Position numbers and translations under genes: made by a program
NCBI GenBank assembly: GCA_050730675.1
Contig: JBOHNM010000044.1
Location: forward strand, 1-26,283
Direction: 5' to 3'
DNA: 26,283 nucleotides
Source: JBOHNM01 sp050730675
GTDB lineage: Bacteria; Planctomycetota; Phycisphaerae; Phycisphaerales; UBA1924
In this document: one piece after another, positions 1 through 11,413 of the stretch
Numbering within the stretch: the first letter of the stretch is position 1
How the letters are laid out: every line of letters begins with the position of its first letter
The notes under the pieces: model-generated
The model's input: the letters and a program-made list of their open reading frames with translations, nothing else
Told to the model about the DNA's origin: nothing
The model's database searches: none

Positions 1-22
1 CTGATGGATCGGGGCTGCGTTC

Positions 23-54
23 GCGGCCCGGCCGCTTGTTCAGGGCCGGGCCGC
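23..54. repeat. Perfect GC-rich inverted repeat (hairpin) upstream of the beta-lyase gene
   Basis: An 11-bp arm, GCGGCCCGGCC (23-33), is repeated as its exact reverse complement at 44-54 around a 10-nt loop. No T-run follows on the plus strand, so it is not a classical intrinsic terminator. It could end transcription of a gene to the left of the window, or fold in the leader of the gene starting at 108. The symmetry is certain; the role is not. Confidence 0.55.
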
Positions 55-107
55 ACGCCCCAGGGTGCGGAGAGATTGGTGCGGATCGAATGCGAAGGGA
101 AACAACG

Positions 108-1355
108 ATGAAGCTTCACACACAGCTTGTCCAGTTCGATGCGGCCCCGCAGGACCCGTTCGGGCCGACGGCGACGCCGGTGTACCAGACGGCGACGTTC
201 GAGCAGGAGAACCCGGAGCAGTTCGGGCGGTACGACTACTCGCGGTCGGGGAATCCGACGCGCGATGTGCTGCAGAAGCAGCTGGCGCGTCTAGAGCACG
301 CGAAGCACGGGTTTGCGTTTGCATCCGGGCTGGCCGGCATCACCGCCGTGCTCGGGTTGCTGAGTGCAGGCGACGAGGTGGTCGCGGGGGATGACCTCTA
401 CGGCGGGACGTTCCGGCTGTTCGGGCAGATCGCGCCGCGGCGCGGACTGGCGGTGCGGTATGGCGACCCGACGGAGCCCGAGGCGTTCGTGGAACTGATC
501 GGGCCGAAGACGCGTCTGGTGCATGTGGAGACGCCGACGAACCCGCTGCTGCGGATCGTGGACCTGGCGCGGCTCTCGGGGGCGGTGCGACGGCGGGCTG
601 CGAGGCTGGGAACAGATGCGCCGATCATCAGCGTGGACAACACGCTGGCTTCGCCGTACCTGCAGAACCCGCTGGACCACGGCGCGGATGTGGTGGTGCA
701 CTCGGCGACCAAGGCCCTCTGCGGTCATGCGGACGTCACGGCGGGGGCGGTGTGTTGTTCACGCGAGGACATCGCCAAGCAGATCGCGTTTATCCAGAAT
801 GCGGAAGGAGCAGGACTCGGACCGCAGGATTGCTTCCTGCTGCTGCGCGGAATCAAGACGCTCGGTGTGCGGATCGACCGGCAGCAGCAGACGGCGGCGG
901 CGCTGGCGGAGGAACTCGCGGAAACGGCTGGCGTGGAGGCGGTGTACTACCCCGGCTTGACGCGGCATGCCGGGCGCGAGGTGCATGCCGCGCAATCACG
1001 CGGGCCGGGGAGCGTCATCTCGATTCGACTCGGGACGCGCGAGCGGGCGGTGGCGGTGGCTAAGGCGCTGGAGCTGTTCCCGACGACCGTGAGCTTCGGG
1101 TCTGTGTCGTCGAGTGTTTGCTTCCCGGCGGCGATGTCGCATGCGAGTGTGCCGCGGGAGCTGCGGGCGCGCGTGGCGCCGTCGGAGGACCTGTTGCGGC
1201 TGTCGATCGGACTTGAAGATGTGGACGACCTGCGGGCGGACCTGCGGCAGGCGGTCGCGAGGGCCGACGGGGAGAGTCAGGCGCGTTTGATCACGTGCTC
1301 GACGGGGAATCGGACCTTGGCGAACTTGGCGAACGGGTCGTCGGCGGCGCGGTAG
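108..1355 (+). CDS. metC: Cystathionine beta-lyase, plant-type (PLP trans-sulfuration enzyme)
   Basis: This PLP enzyme of the Cys/Met metabolism family most likely cleaves cystathionine to homocysteine, pyruvate and ammonia in methionine synthesis. Visible hallmarks are the N-terminal YDYSRSGNPTR segment (about 42-52), the cofactor-binding SATK with Lys202 followed by GHADV, and Asp177 in the VDN motif. The stretch QNAEGAGLGPQDC and the LRGIKT motif resemble plant chloroplast cystathionine beta-lyases closely, which favours beta-lyase over gamma-synthase; activity cannot be proved from sequence. The start at 108 is chosen because AAGGGA lies 7 nt upstream and homology begins there; an upstream in-frame ATG at 36 lies inside the hairpin. 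The normal family end is reached near residue 387. The last 28 or so residues are an unmatched tail read from DNA antisense to the nitroreductase 3' end (79-bp convergent overlap). Length 415 aa. Confidence 0.85.
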   Translation: MKLHTQLVQFDAAPQDPFGPTATPVYQTATFEQENPEQFGRYDYSRSGNPTRDVLQKQLARLEHAKHGFAFASGLAGITAVLGLLSAGDEVVAGDDLYGGTFRLFGQIAPRRGLAVRYGDPTEPEAFVELIGPKTRLVHVETPTNPLLRIVDLARLSGAVRRRAARLGTDAPIISVDNTLASPYLQNPLDHGADVVVHSATKALCGHADVTAGAVCCSREDIAKQIAFIQNAEGAGLGPQDCFLLLRGIKTLGVRIDRQQQTAAALAEELAETAGVEAVYYPGLTRHAGREVHAAQSRGPGSVISIRLGTRERAVAVAKALELFPTTVSFGSVSSSVCFPAAMSHASVPRELRARVAPSEDLLRLSIGLEDVDDLRADLRQAVARADGESQARLITCSTGNRTLANLANGSSAAR

Positions 1356-1927
1356 CCGGCAGTCATGATGCAGAGGCTGTGGTAGCCCTCGGCGGTGAGG
1401 CCGAGGATCTCGTCGTATTGCGGGCCGCTGATTCCCTCCATCGGGCAGGCATCGATCTGCAGGAGGGCGCAGGCCTCGAGGAAGAAGCCGACGGCGATGT
1501 AGGTCTGGCGGTCCATCCAGTTGCGGAGCTCGGTTTCCGCACCAGGCTTCTGGACCGTGCCGAGCATCATGTTCTTGAACTCATCGAGGGAATCGTGCGG
1601 CACGTTGCGCACCTCGGCGATGCGGTTGATGTAGCGCTGTACATCGTGGTGCGTCGCCTCGTTGCGGGCGCAGACAACGACCAGGTGCGAGGCGTCGGTG
1701 ACCTGTGACTGGCCGTAGGAGGCGGGCTTGAGCCTCTCGCGGACGGCGGGGTCGGTGACGACGACGAATTTCCAGAGCTGCAGGCCGTAGGAGTTGGGTG
1801 AGAGCACCAGGACCTGCTCGAGCTTTGACCACGTGGCGGCGTCGATCTTGCGTGTGGGGTCGAACTTCTTGGTGGCGTAGCGCCAGTTGAGCTGGGAGAG
1901 GATGGTGTCGATGGAGACAGGGGCCAT
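1277..1927 (-). CDS. NfsB-like NAD(P)H-dependent nitroreductase (FMN)
   Basis: A 216-aa protein of the FMN-dependent nitroreductase family, resembling oxygen-insensitive NfsB/DrgA enzymes that reduce nitro compounds or quinones with NAD(P)H. The N-terminal RYATKKFDP segment, the SPNSYGLQLWKFVVV motif (FMN contact in the family), the VGFFLEACALLQIDACPMEG stretch and a C-terminal KVRFP match the expected order. The ATG at 1927 is preferred over an in-frame codon at 2017 because GGAG lies 6 nt upstream and family homology starts within the next ten residues. It is monocistronic or a distal member of the kinase unit: the kinase gene ends 106 bp upstream on the same strand. Its 3' end overlaps the convergent beta-lyase gene by 79 bp. 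The physiological substrate is unknown. Confidence 0.85.
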   Translation of the reverse strand: MAPVSIDTILSQLNWRYATKKFDPTRKIDAATWSKLEQVLVLSPNSYGLQLWKFVVVTDPAVRERLKPASYGQSQVTDASHLVVVCARNEATHHDVQRYINRIAEVRNVPHDSLDEFKNMMLGTVQKPGAETELRNWMDRQTYIAVGFFLEACALLQIDACPMEGISGPQYDEILGLTAEGYHSLCIMTAGYRAADDPFAKFAKVRFPVEHVIKRA

Positions 1928-2033
1928 GAATTGCTCCGGTGTGCGTCGAGGTGAGTTGGCGAGGATATCGCGCAGGCGGCACAAGCGTTTGCCGCGGGAT
2001 TGGATGAAGCAAGCCACCGCGAGGTGACCGGCC

Positions 2034-5524
<3,491 letters not shown>

Positions 5525-5528
<4 letters not shown>

Positions 5529-6112
5529 GCCGCCCCCTCCTCCGTCATGGCGCGCTTGAGCCAGGCGCGCGCGAAGGTCCAGTCGTTCTTGACCGTGGCG
5601 GTGGAGATACCCAGCGCTGCGGCGGTGTCCTCGTTGCCCAGGCCCGCGTAGTAGCGCAGCATGACGACGTCGTACTTGCGCTTGTCGAGTTTTTCGAGCT
5701 TCTCCATCGCAACATCCAGTGCGAGAAAAGTGTCCGGCTCGGGCTCGGCGGAAAGCGCATCCATGTCAATATCGGCACGGGCCGCTCCGCCGCCGCGTTT
5801 GGCGGCCTTTCGGGAGCGGGCTCGCTCGACCAAGATGCGGCGCATGGCGAGTGCGGCGGCACCGAAGAAGTGGCCGCGGCTGTTCCACTTCACGTCGGCC
5901 GGGCCAACGAGGCGGAGGTAGGCCTCGTGAACCAAGGCGGTGGGTTGAAGAGTCATCCCCGCGCCGCCAGCGGGCTCGTTGGCCATTCGGGCTTGTGCGA
6001 GCTTGCGGAGTTCCTCGTAGACGAGGGGGAGCAGTTCGCGTCCGGCCGCGGAATCGCCGCCGGAGACTCGGACCAGAAGCTGGGTGACGTTGGTTTGGTG
6101 GGGTGCGGTCAT
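5525..6112 (-). CDS. ECF-type RNA polymerase sigma factor (Planctomycete/Acidobacterial type)
   Basis: A 195-aa sigma-70 family protein. Region 2 is at about 22-100, with LLPLVYEELRKLA, the TLQPTALVHEAYLRL motif and the HFFGAAALAMRRILVERAR stretch typical of the TIGR02999-type ECF group. Region 4 is at about 137-188, with a helix-turn-helix (AAALGISTATVKNDW). Such sigma factors usually stand next to Ser/Thr kinases, as here, where the stop overlaps the kinase GTG start by 4 bp. No anti-sigma factor is visible, so the kinase is the obvious candidate controller. The ATG at 6112 is chosen over an in-frame GTG at 6148 because family homology begins just after it. It has no Shine-Dalgarno site, but TACACT ends 8 nt before the ATG, suggesting a leaderless or near-leaderless message. 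Confidence 0.9.
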
Positions 6113-6180
6113 GCTCGCGGAGTGTACCGCGGGCGGCGAGAAATGCACGCAATCACCGGTGACCAGACGGCGCAGGCGGA

Positions 6181-7137
6181 CTACTGGGCTTCCGAGGCGA
6201 TAGGCACCCAGCCGGGTCCTGGGTTGTAGGCCTTCATTTCCTTGGCCAGGCGAGCGGTGTCATCACCAAGATCACGCTCGTACAGGATGCCCTGGTGGTT
6301 GACGATGAAGGTCTTGAGGCCGGAGTTGCCGTACTCGGCGGGCCAGGCGACGACCGCGAAGCCGCCGATCATGTGGCCGTGGCAGATGTAGCTCATCGCG
6401 CCGCCCATCGCGTCGGGTCCCTGCTCGGTCAGAATCTTGTAGTAGTAGCCGTGGTACGGCTGCGGACCGGAATTGGCGTCGCGCTTATAGCCCTCGGCCG
6501 ACGCTTCGGCGGCGAGTGCGCCGAGGGGGCTGTCGGGCTCGCCGGCCGCCGCGGGCCAATAGAGGCCGTCTTTTTTGCCGGGGGTGCTGAAGAACTTCTG
6601 GGCGTACTCACGCCAGCCGTTGCCGTCAAAGTCTGCGGAGGCGTAGTCGCGCTCGGCGTCGGCGATGGCGAGGCAGACCTGGATGGTGGCAAGCTCGTTT
6701 CGACCGATGCGGCGAGAAAGCACCTCGTCAAGCCCCGTGGCGGTGTCGAAGTACCAGCCCTTGTCGTTCTTGACGATCGGGACGGGGAGGGGCCAATCGT
6801 TGTTGCCGACGACGAGGGTCATGTCGTCGTCACCGTTGGGCGTGAGTGAGTGCTTCTCGTCGTAGACCTGCAGGAACTTTGCGCGACCATTGGCGTCAGC
6901 TACCGCATCGCCGGAAGAGATCAGGTCCTTGGAGTCGTTACCGAGGATGCGCTCCATCTGAGGCTCGTTGTTGGAACGTACGGCGGCAACGAGCGCATCA
7001 ACTGCGGCTTCGGGCGTGGGGAACGTCTCGGGCGCGGAGGTGCAGCCGCCGAGTGTGGCGGCGGCGATCACGCCGATCGCCAGCGAGAAGGCGGCGCGGA
7101 AGAGTTTGGATGAGGTGCTGAGCATGGTGAGGTCCAT
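6181..7137 (-). CDS. DUF2950 family lipoprotein
   Basis: A 318-aa protein matching the DUF2950 family: the N-terminal FPTPEAAVDALVAAVRSNN segment, the central GRNELATIQVC and YASADFDGNGWREYAQKF stretches, the DGLYWP motif and PYHGYYYKILTEQGP near the C terminus are characteristic. The first 32 residues form a lipoprotein signal peptide with lipobox LGGC (Cys32), so the mature protein should be membrane-attached on the periplasmic side. The molecular function of the family is unknown. It lies 52 bp downstream of the DUF3300 gene on the same strand; the two families are often neighbours in other bacteria, so a shared envelope role is likely. No clear Shine-Dalgarno precedes the ATG at 7137; an alternative ATG at 7125 would leave the signal peptide intact. 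Confidence 0.85.
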   Translation of the reverse strand: MDLTMLSTSSKLFRAAFSLAIGVIAAATLGGCTSAPETFPTPEAAVDALVAAVRSNNEPQMERILGNDSKDLISSGDAVADANGRAKFLQVYDEKHSLTPNGDDDMTLVVGNNDWPLPVPIVKNDKGWYFDTATGLDEVLSRRIGRNELATIQVCLAIADAERDYASADFDGNGWREYAQKFFSTPGKKDGLYWPAAAGEPDSPLGALAAEASAEGYKRDANSGPQPYHGYYYKILTEQGPDAMGGAMSYICHGHMIGGFAVVAWPAEYGNSGLKTFIVNHQGILYERDLGDDTARLAKEMKAYNPGPGWVPIASEAQ

Positions 7138-7189
7138 GATTGAGTAAGCGGCTGGTTAACTGATCGATCCGGGCATGGAGGTGAGAAGG

Positions 7190-8602
7190 TCAACGACGTC
7201 CGCCGCCGCCCCGTCCGCCGCCACCGCCGCCCCGGGACGCGCCGCCAGAGGAGCGAGCGGGCGCGGAGCGAGAAGTTGAAGAAGGAGAGGCGGAGCGGCT
7301 GGATGCGCCGCGGTTGCTGGCTTCACGCGTGGAAGCTCCGCTGTTGCCTGCGCCGGAGAAGGCGCTGCCCTTGTTCGTACCCGAGGTGTTGGCTGGGCGT
7401 GTGCCGGCTCCCGCTCCGCCGGTGGCGTTGTTCGCGGGGCGATTTGCGGCACCTGCTCCTGCGCTGGGGTTGTTGCCGGGGCGGTTGGCGCCGCCACCGG
7501 GGTTGTTGCCCTTGAAGTTGTCGGCTCCGCCGCGATTGAGGTCTTGGGCGCCCGCGTTGGCCTTGCCGCGGTACGCATCGCGAGACTGGGAAGCCTTATT
7601 CATATTGTTGGAAGCGCCCACCTTGTTGGCCGAAGCCTGGTCGCGGTAGGCAACGCCTTGGCGGTGAGACGGGTCGTGCTTCCAGTTGCCGTTGCCGCCA
7701 CCGTTGAAGTTGTTCTGGTAGTTGCTGCGGTTGATGTTGCGGTTGAAGTTGTTGTTCTGGTTCACGTTGATGTTTACATCCCCGCGACCCCAATTGCAGT
7801 TGCCCCAGGCATAGCCCCACGCGACGCCGCAGGCGACGCCGAGGCCGAACGACAGGACGTTGCTGGCAACATACCCGGGCGGGTAGTAGGGGTAGGGGGG
7901 GTACGCGGGGTAGGGCCAGGCACCGTACACAACAGTGGGGTTGTACTGCGGCACGTAGATGACATCCGGCTTGGCGGGCTCGATGACAATGACCTGCGTC
8001 GTGGTGGAGCCGGCGGGCGCCGCCTCAACCTTCACCGTTTGCTCCGGAGTGGTCTTGAGGTTCCCCGAGGACTGGGCCTTGGCGCGCAGGGCCTGGACAG
8101 TGTCCATAACCTGCTTCTGCTGACCGATGAAGGCGTCGCCAATCTTGACGGTTTCGGCGAGGTTGTCGCTCATCATGGCGAGCACCTGCGGGAAGTTGAC
8201 GAGGGACTTGACGCTCGGGTCCCAGGGCTGCTTCTCGAGTTCCTTCGCGAGGGCGTCGCCTGTGAGCTTGGGGTTCGCTTTGGCGTAGCGGTCCGCTTCG
8301 ACCACTTCGAGGGGATATGTGGATGCCATGAGGATCTGCGAAAGGAGCGAGTCGGGATAGAGCGCCAGGGGCGCCAAGAGCTGGTCGAGTTCCTCCTGCT
8401 TCAGAGGGGGCTTGTCGGCGGCTGGGGGCGGCACTGCCGCGGGCGTTCCCGCGGCGGGTGCGGTCGTGCCGGTCGTGGGCTGCGCGTTCGGCTTGGTCTG
8501 GAAGTGAGCGCCGGCGACGGGCGTAGCGGCCAGCAGCGCGGCTGCGGCGATCAGTGAAGTCGAGGCGAGCACGGCTTTGACGATTGCGGAGAAGAGATTC
8601 AT
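7190..8602 (-). CDS. DUF3300 domain protein, secreted, with low-complexity C-terminal tail
   Basis: A 470-aa exported protein. A signal peptide is at 1-32 (hydrophobic run ending AGA), followed by a Pro/Ala/Thr linker. The DUF3300 domain spans about 68-285, recognisable by LDQLLAPLALYPDSLLSQIL, STYPLEVVEADR, KQPWDPSVKSLVNFP and the YVPQYNPTVVYG motif. A Tyr/Pro-rich patch (228-244) and an Asn-rich patch (276-300) follow, then about 130 residues of Gly, Ser, Ala and Asn with a basic RGG-like end, probably disordered. The ATG at 8602 is chosen because AAAGGA lies 8 nt upstream and the signal peptide begins there; extending upstream would run through the tRNA gene. It pairs with the DUF2950 gene. 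A promoter with TATACT lies 57 bp upstream. The biochemical role is unknown; export and an envelope location are inferred. Confidence 0.85.
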   Translation of the reverse strand: MNLFSAIVKAVLASTSLIAAAALLAATPVAGAHFQTKPNAQPTTGTTAPAAGTPAAVPPPAADKPPLKQEELDQLLAPLALYPDSLLSQILMASTYPLEVVEADRYAKANPKLTGDALAKELEKQPWDPSVKSLVNFPQVLAMMSDNLAETVKIGDAFIGQQKQVMDTVQALRAKAQSSGNLKTTPEQTVKVEAAPAGSTTTQVIVIEPAKPDVIYVPQYNPTVVYGAWPYPAYPPYPYYPPGYVASNVLSFGLGVACGVAWGYAWGNCNWGRGDVNINVNQNNNFNRNINRSNYQNNFNGGGNGNWKHDPSHRQGVAYRDQASANKVGASNNMNKASQSRDAYRGKANAGAQDLNRGGADNFKGNNPGGGANRPGNNPSAGAGAANRPANNATGGAGAGTRPANTSGTNKGSAFSGAGNSGASTREASNRGASSRSASPSSTSRSAPARSSGGASRGGGGGGRGGGGRR

Positions 8603-8658
8603 CCGTTCGGTCCTTTGTGGTAGTAGGGGTTCCAAGGGACCCCCACCCCTCTTGGACG

Positions 8659-8689
8659 AGTATACCGCGCGCGGCGCAACGGGTGTCAT
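8659..8689 (-). promoter_or_regulatory. Predicted sigma-70-like promoter for the DUF3300 gene
   Basis: Reading the minus strand, ATGACA (8684-8689) acts as a -35 box and TATACT (8659-8664) as a -10 box, separated by 19 bp. This gives a leader of about 50 nt before the AAAGGA site and ATG at 8602. Each hexamer differs by one base from consensus; the spacer is longer than the ideal 17. Confidence 0.45.
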
Positions 8690-8733
8690 GGCCGAGTTGC
8701 GGTGCATCGCGTCGCTCTTGCGCGTAGAGAACT

Positions 8734-8749
8734 CCCGTGAAACCACGGG
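8734..8749 (-). terminator. Small hairpin downstream of tRNA-Leu, possible terminator
   Basis: CCCGTG (8734-8739) and CACGGG (8744-8749) form a perfect 6-bp stem with a 4-nt loop, 45 bp past the 3' end of the minus-strand tRNA. On that strand it is followed by AGTTCTCT, only moderately T-rich, so termination is possible but weakly supported. Confidence 0.3.
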
Positions 8750-8793
8750 TGCAGGGGTTCCTGCTTTGAGCCGTGCTGCCCGACTCGGAGCAA

Positions 8794-8878
8794 TGGCCCC
8801 GGTGGGAGTCGAACCCACACGCCCGTTGCCAAGCCGCGGATTTTAAGTCCGCTGCGTCTGCCGTTCCGCCACGGGGCC
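8794..8878 (-). tRNA. tRNA-Leu (anticodon UAA)
   Basis: The minus strand folds as a class II tRNA of 85 nt. The acceptor stem is GGCCCCG pairing with CGGGGCC plus discriminator A. A D-arm is present. The anticodon stem GCGGA/TCCGC holds the loop CTTAAAA, giving anticodon TAA. A long variable arm follows, then a T-arm GTGGG-TTCGACT-CCCAC. The long variable arm and the anticodon both fit leucine. CCA is not encoded (the next bases are TTG), so it must be added after transcription. It sits alone between the DUF3300 gene and the divergent allantoinase gene. Confidence 0.95.
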
Positions 8879-8938
8879 GGCGCAATGCTAACAGGACGAC
8901 GTGTGGCTACGCCGAACGGGTGCATGGGAGAGGTCCGC

Positions 8939-8944
8939 TATCTT
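8939..8944 (+). promoter_or_regulatory. Candidate -10 element for allantoinase (leaderless type)
   Basis: TATCTT ends 5 nt before the allantoinase ATG at 8950. No Shine-Dalgarno site lies at normal spacing (GGGAGAGG ends about 16 nt upstream). A -35 box is not evident. Together this suggests transcription starts at or next to the initiation codon. Confidence 0.35.
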
Positions 8945-8949
8945 TCCAC

Positions 8950-10350
8950 ATGGGCGGGCCGGACCTGGTGATTTTCAGCGAGCGGGTAGTGCTTGGGACG
9001 GGCATCGGGCCTGCCGCGGTGCGTGTACGCGACGGGGTGATTGCGGAGGTATCCCCGGGAGTTGCAGCGAGCGGCGCGGCGACCGTGGATCTTGGACCGG
9101 TGGCGCTCATGCCGGGGGTGGTGGATTCCCACGTTCACATCAACGAACCCGGGCGGACGGAGTGGGAAGGGTTTGCGACAGCGGGACGCGCGGCAGCGGC
9201 GGGGGGTGTCACAAGCATGGTGGTGATGCCGCTGAACTGCGACCCTGTGGCGACAAGCGTGAGTGCGCTTATGGGTGAGGCGCGGGCGGCGGCTGGCGTG
9301 TGCGGGGTGGACTACGGGTTCTGGGGCGGCGTGGTGCCGGGGAACGCGGGCGAACTCGCTGCACTGTGGGGCGCGGGCGTGCTGGGGTTCAAGTGTTTCC
9401 TGGTGCACTCAGGGATCGACGAGTTCGCCAACACGACCGAGGTGGACTTGAATGCGGCGATGCCGATTCTCGCACGGCTGATGCAAGGCGGTGCGCCACT
9501 GTTGGTGCATGCGGAGGATCCGGGTGCAATCGAGGCGGCGCAGGTGGCGGCCCGGTTGCAGGATGAGCCGCGCAGTTACCGGCGGTATCTGGCATCGCGG
9601 CCGCCTCGGGCGGAGTCGGTGGCGGTTGAGATGATGGTGAGGTTGCTTCGGCGGCACAGGGGGCGCGTCCACATTGTGCACGTGGCGGCGGTCGAGGCGC
9701 TCGAAGTCGTTCGCGCGGCCAAGCGCGAGGGATTGATGCTGACGGCGGAGACTTGCCCGCACTATCTGTCACTGACGGCGGAGGAGATCGCCGACGGCGC
9801 GACGATCTTCAAGTGTGCGCCACCGATCCGCGAGCGGGCGGTGCGCGAGGCGCTGTGGAGCGGGTTGAGGGACAGTGCACTTGATCTCATCGCTTCGGAC
9901 CACTCGCCGTGCCCGCCGGAATTGAAGTTGATGCCAGAAGGCGACTTCGCCGGCGCCTGGGGCGGCATCTCGTCGCTGCAGCTCGCGCTGCCGGTGGTCT
10001 GGACCGAAGCGTCGCGGCGAGGTTTCACACTGGCGGATGTCGCTCGGTGGATGTGCCGCGGACCGGCAAGGCTGGCAGGGCTCGAGGGCATGAAGGGCGG
10101 CATCACGCCGGGCTGTGATGCCGACCTGGTCGCATTCGATCCAGGCGCGGAGTTCGTCGTAGGCGGCGCGGAGTTGGAGCATCGCCACAAGGCCACGCCG
10201 TATGATGGCCGTATGTTGCGGGGTGTGGTGCTACGCACTTGGCTTCGCGGGCGAGTTGTGTTTGATGCCGAGCGCGGACGCGATGCAGGGCGGTTCGGCG
10301 AAGGAGTCCACGGTCGATGGCTCAAACGCACGGAGACCAACCGGTCGTGA
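8950..10350 (+). CDS. allB: Allantoinase (cyclic amidohydrolase)
   Basis: This 466-aa enzyme of the amidohydrolase superfamily hydrolyses allantoin to allantoate. Metal ligands are visible in order: DSHVHINEPGRTEWEG (His61 and His63), Lys148 in GFKCFLVHSG (the lysine carboxylated in the family), His187 in LVHAEDP, a further His in VHIVHVAAVE, and Asp in IASDHSP. The AETCPHYLSLT, CAPPIR and GSITPG-like GGITPGCDADLVAFDP segments also fit allantoinase better than dihydropyrimidinase or dihydroorotase. The ATG at 8950 is chosen because family homology begins there; longer in-frame starts run through the tRNA. It heads the plus-strand purine operon and its 3' end overlaps allantoicase by 34 bp in another frame. 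Confidence 0.93.
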   Translation: MGGPDLVIFSERVVLGTGIGPAAVRVRDGVIAEVSPGVAASGAATVDLGPVALMPGVVDSHVHINEPGRTEWEGFATAGRAAAAGGVTSMVVMPLNCDPVATSVSALMGEARAAAGVCGVDYGFWGGVVPGNAGELAALWGAGVLGFKCFLVHSGIDEFANTTEVDLNAAMPILARLMQGGAPLLVHAEDPGAIEAAQVAARLQDEPRSYRRYLASRPPRAESVAVEMMVRLLRRHRGRVHIVHVAAVEALEVVRAAKREGLMLTAETCPHYLSLTAEEIADGATIFKCAPPIRERAVREALWSGLRDSALDLIASDHSPCPPELKLMPEGDFAGAWGGISSLQLALPVVWTEASRRGFTLADVARWMCRGPARLAGLEGMKGGITPGCDADLVAFDPGAEFVVGGAELEHRHKATPYDGRMLRGVVLRTWLRGRVVFDAERGRDAGRFGEGVHGRWLKRTETNRS

Positions 10351-11381
10351 ATGCACCGCACGGAAGCGTGCCGATTCCGCCGTTCGCCGAACTGATCGAC
10401 CTCGCGTCCGAGCGGCTGGGCGGCAAGGCGCTGGCAGCCAACGACGAGTTCTTCGCCGGCAAGGAAAACCTCCTTAAGCCTGAGAAGGCTGTGTTTATTG
10501 CGGGTAAGTTCACCGACCGCGGCAAGTGGATGGATGGATGGGAGTCGCGCCGGTGTCGCGAGCCCGGGCACGACTGGTGCATCATCAAGCTGGGGCTTCC
10601 TGGAGTTATCCGCGGGTTCAATATCGATACGGCGCACTTCAATGGCAATCAGCCGGAGGCATGCACCGTCGAAGCGGTGGAGATGCCCCCCGACGTTGTG
10701 ACTGAGTACCTCCTGCAGGCGGACGTGCGCTGGACCACTGTGCTCGACCGAACGGTGCTCGGCCCGAGCGCCGAACACCTGGTGCCAGCGAACGCCGGCG
10801 CGACGCTCAAACGCTTCACACATGTGCGGCTGAACGTCTTCCCTGACGGCGGCGTGGCGCGGCTGCGGATCTACGGCGACGTGCTGCCGGACTGGGCAAC
10901 GATCCGCGAGACCGGCGAGGTGATCGACCTGGCCTCGGCGGCCAACGGTGGGCTGGTGGTCGCGTGCAACGACATGCACTTCGGCTCGCGTCACAACCTC
11001 ATCATGCCGGGGCGAGCGGCGAACATGGGCGACGGATGGGAGACACGGCGCAAGCGCGGGCTCAAGGGGGGCGAGCACGACTGGGCCATCGTGCGGCTCG
11101 GCAGCCGCGGACAGATCGCCCAGATCGAGGTGGACACCAACCACTTCAAAGGGAACTTTCCGGACAGTTGCATGCTTGAATGTTGTGATGCCCCCGAACT
11201 TACCGTGCCGGGGCCCGACGCGGACTGGCGCACGCTGGTGACGCGGACAAAGCTCGCCGCCGATGCCGAGCACTACTTCAAGTCCGAGCTGCATCCATCG
11301 GGGCCATGCACGCATGTGCGGTTGAAGATTTTTCCCGATGGCGGTGTGAGCCGGCTGCGGTTGTTTGGAACGCTGGCGTGA
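10317..11381 (+). CDS. alc: Allantoicase
   Basis: A 354-aa protein built of two allantoicase repeats (about 22-180 and 198-352), the standard architecture. Each repeat contains a DGWE(S/T)RR motif, a GHDW or EHDW element, a conserved (D)T(A/N)HF(N/K)GN(Q/F)P segment and ends in THVRL...FPDGG(V)..RLR. It hydrolyses allantoate to ureidoglycolate and urea. The ATG at 10317 has AAGGAG 10 nt upstream and lies inside the allantoinase coding region (34-bp overlap), which suggests coupled translation. The next gene begins just after its stop. No ureidoglycolate lyase gene is present in the window, so the fate of its product is decided elsewhere or by the unassigned DUF6986 protein. Confidence 0.94.
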   Translation: MAQTHGDQPVVNAPHGSVPIPPFAELIDLASERLGGKALAANDEFFAGKENLLKPEKAVFIAGKFTDRGKWMDGWESRRCREPGHDWCIIKLGLPGVIRGFNIDTAHFNGNQPEACTVEAVEMPPDVVTEYLLQADVRWTTVLDRTVLGPSAEHLVPANAGATLKRFTHVRLNVFPDGGVARLRIYGDVLPDWATIRETGEVIDLASAANGGLVVACNDMHFGSRHNLIMPGRAANMGDGWETRRKRGLKGGEHDWAIVRLGSRGQIAQIEVDTNHFKGNFPDSCMLECCDAPELTVPGPDADWRTLVTRTKLAADAEHYFKSELHPSGPCTHVRLKIFPDGGVSRLRLFGTLA

Positions 11382-11413
11382 ACGCTCCACGCGGTGGAGA
11401 AACGGAGGCGGGC

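Noticed and set aside
8603..8818. N-terminal extension of the DUF3300 gene to 8818
   Set aside because: It would overlap the tRNA gene and bury the signal peptide; AAAGGA plus ATG at 8602 is far better.
8773..8949. N-terminal extension of allantoinase upstream of 8950
   Set aside because: The added codons run through the tRNA-Leu gene on the opposite strand and match nothing in the family; homology begins at 8950.
9762..11390. 542-codon open frame on the minus strand antisense to allantoinase and allantoicase
   Set aside because: It spans two well-conserved enzymes on the other strand and its translation is His/Arg/Pro-rich without family resemblance.
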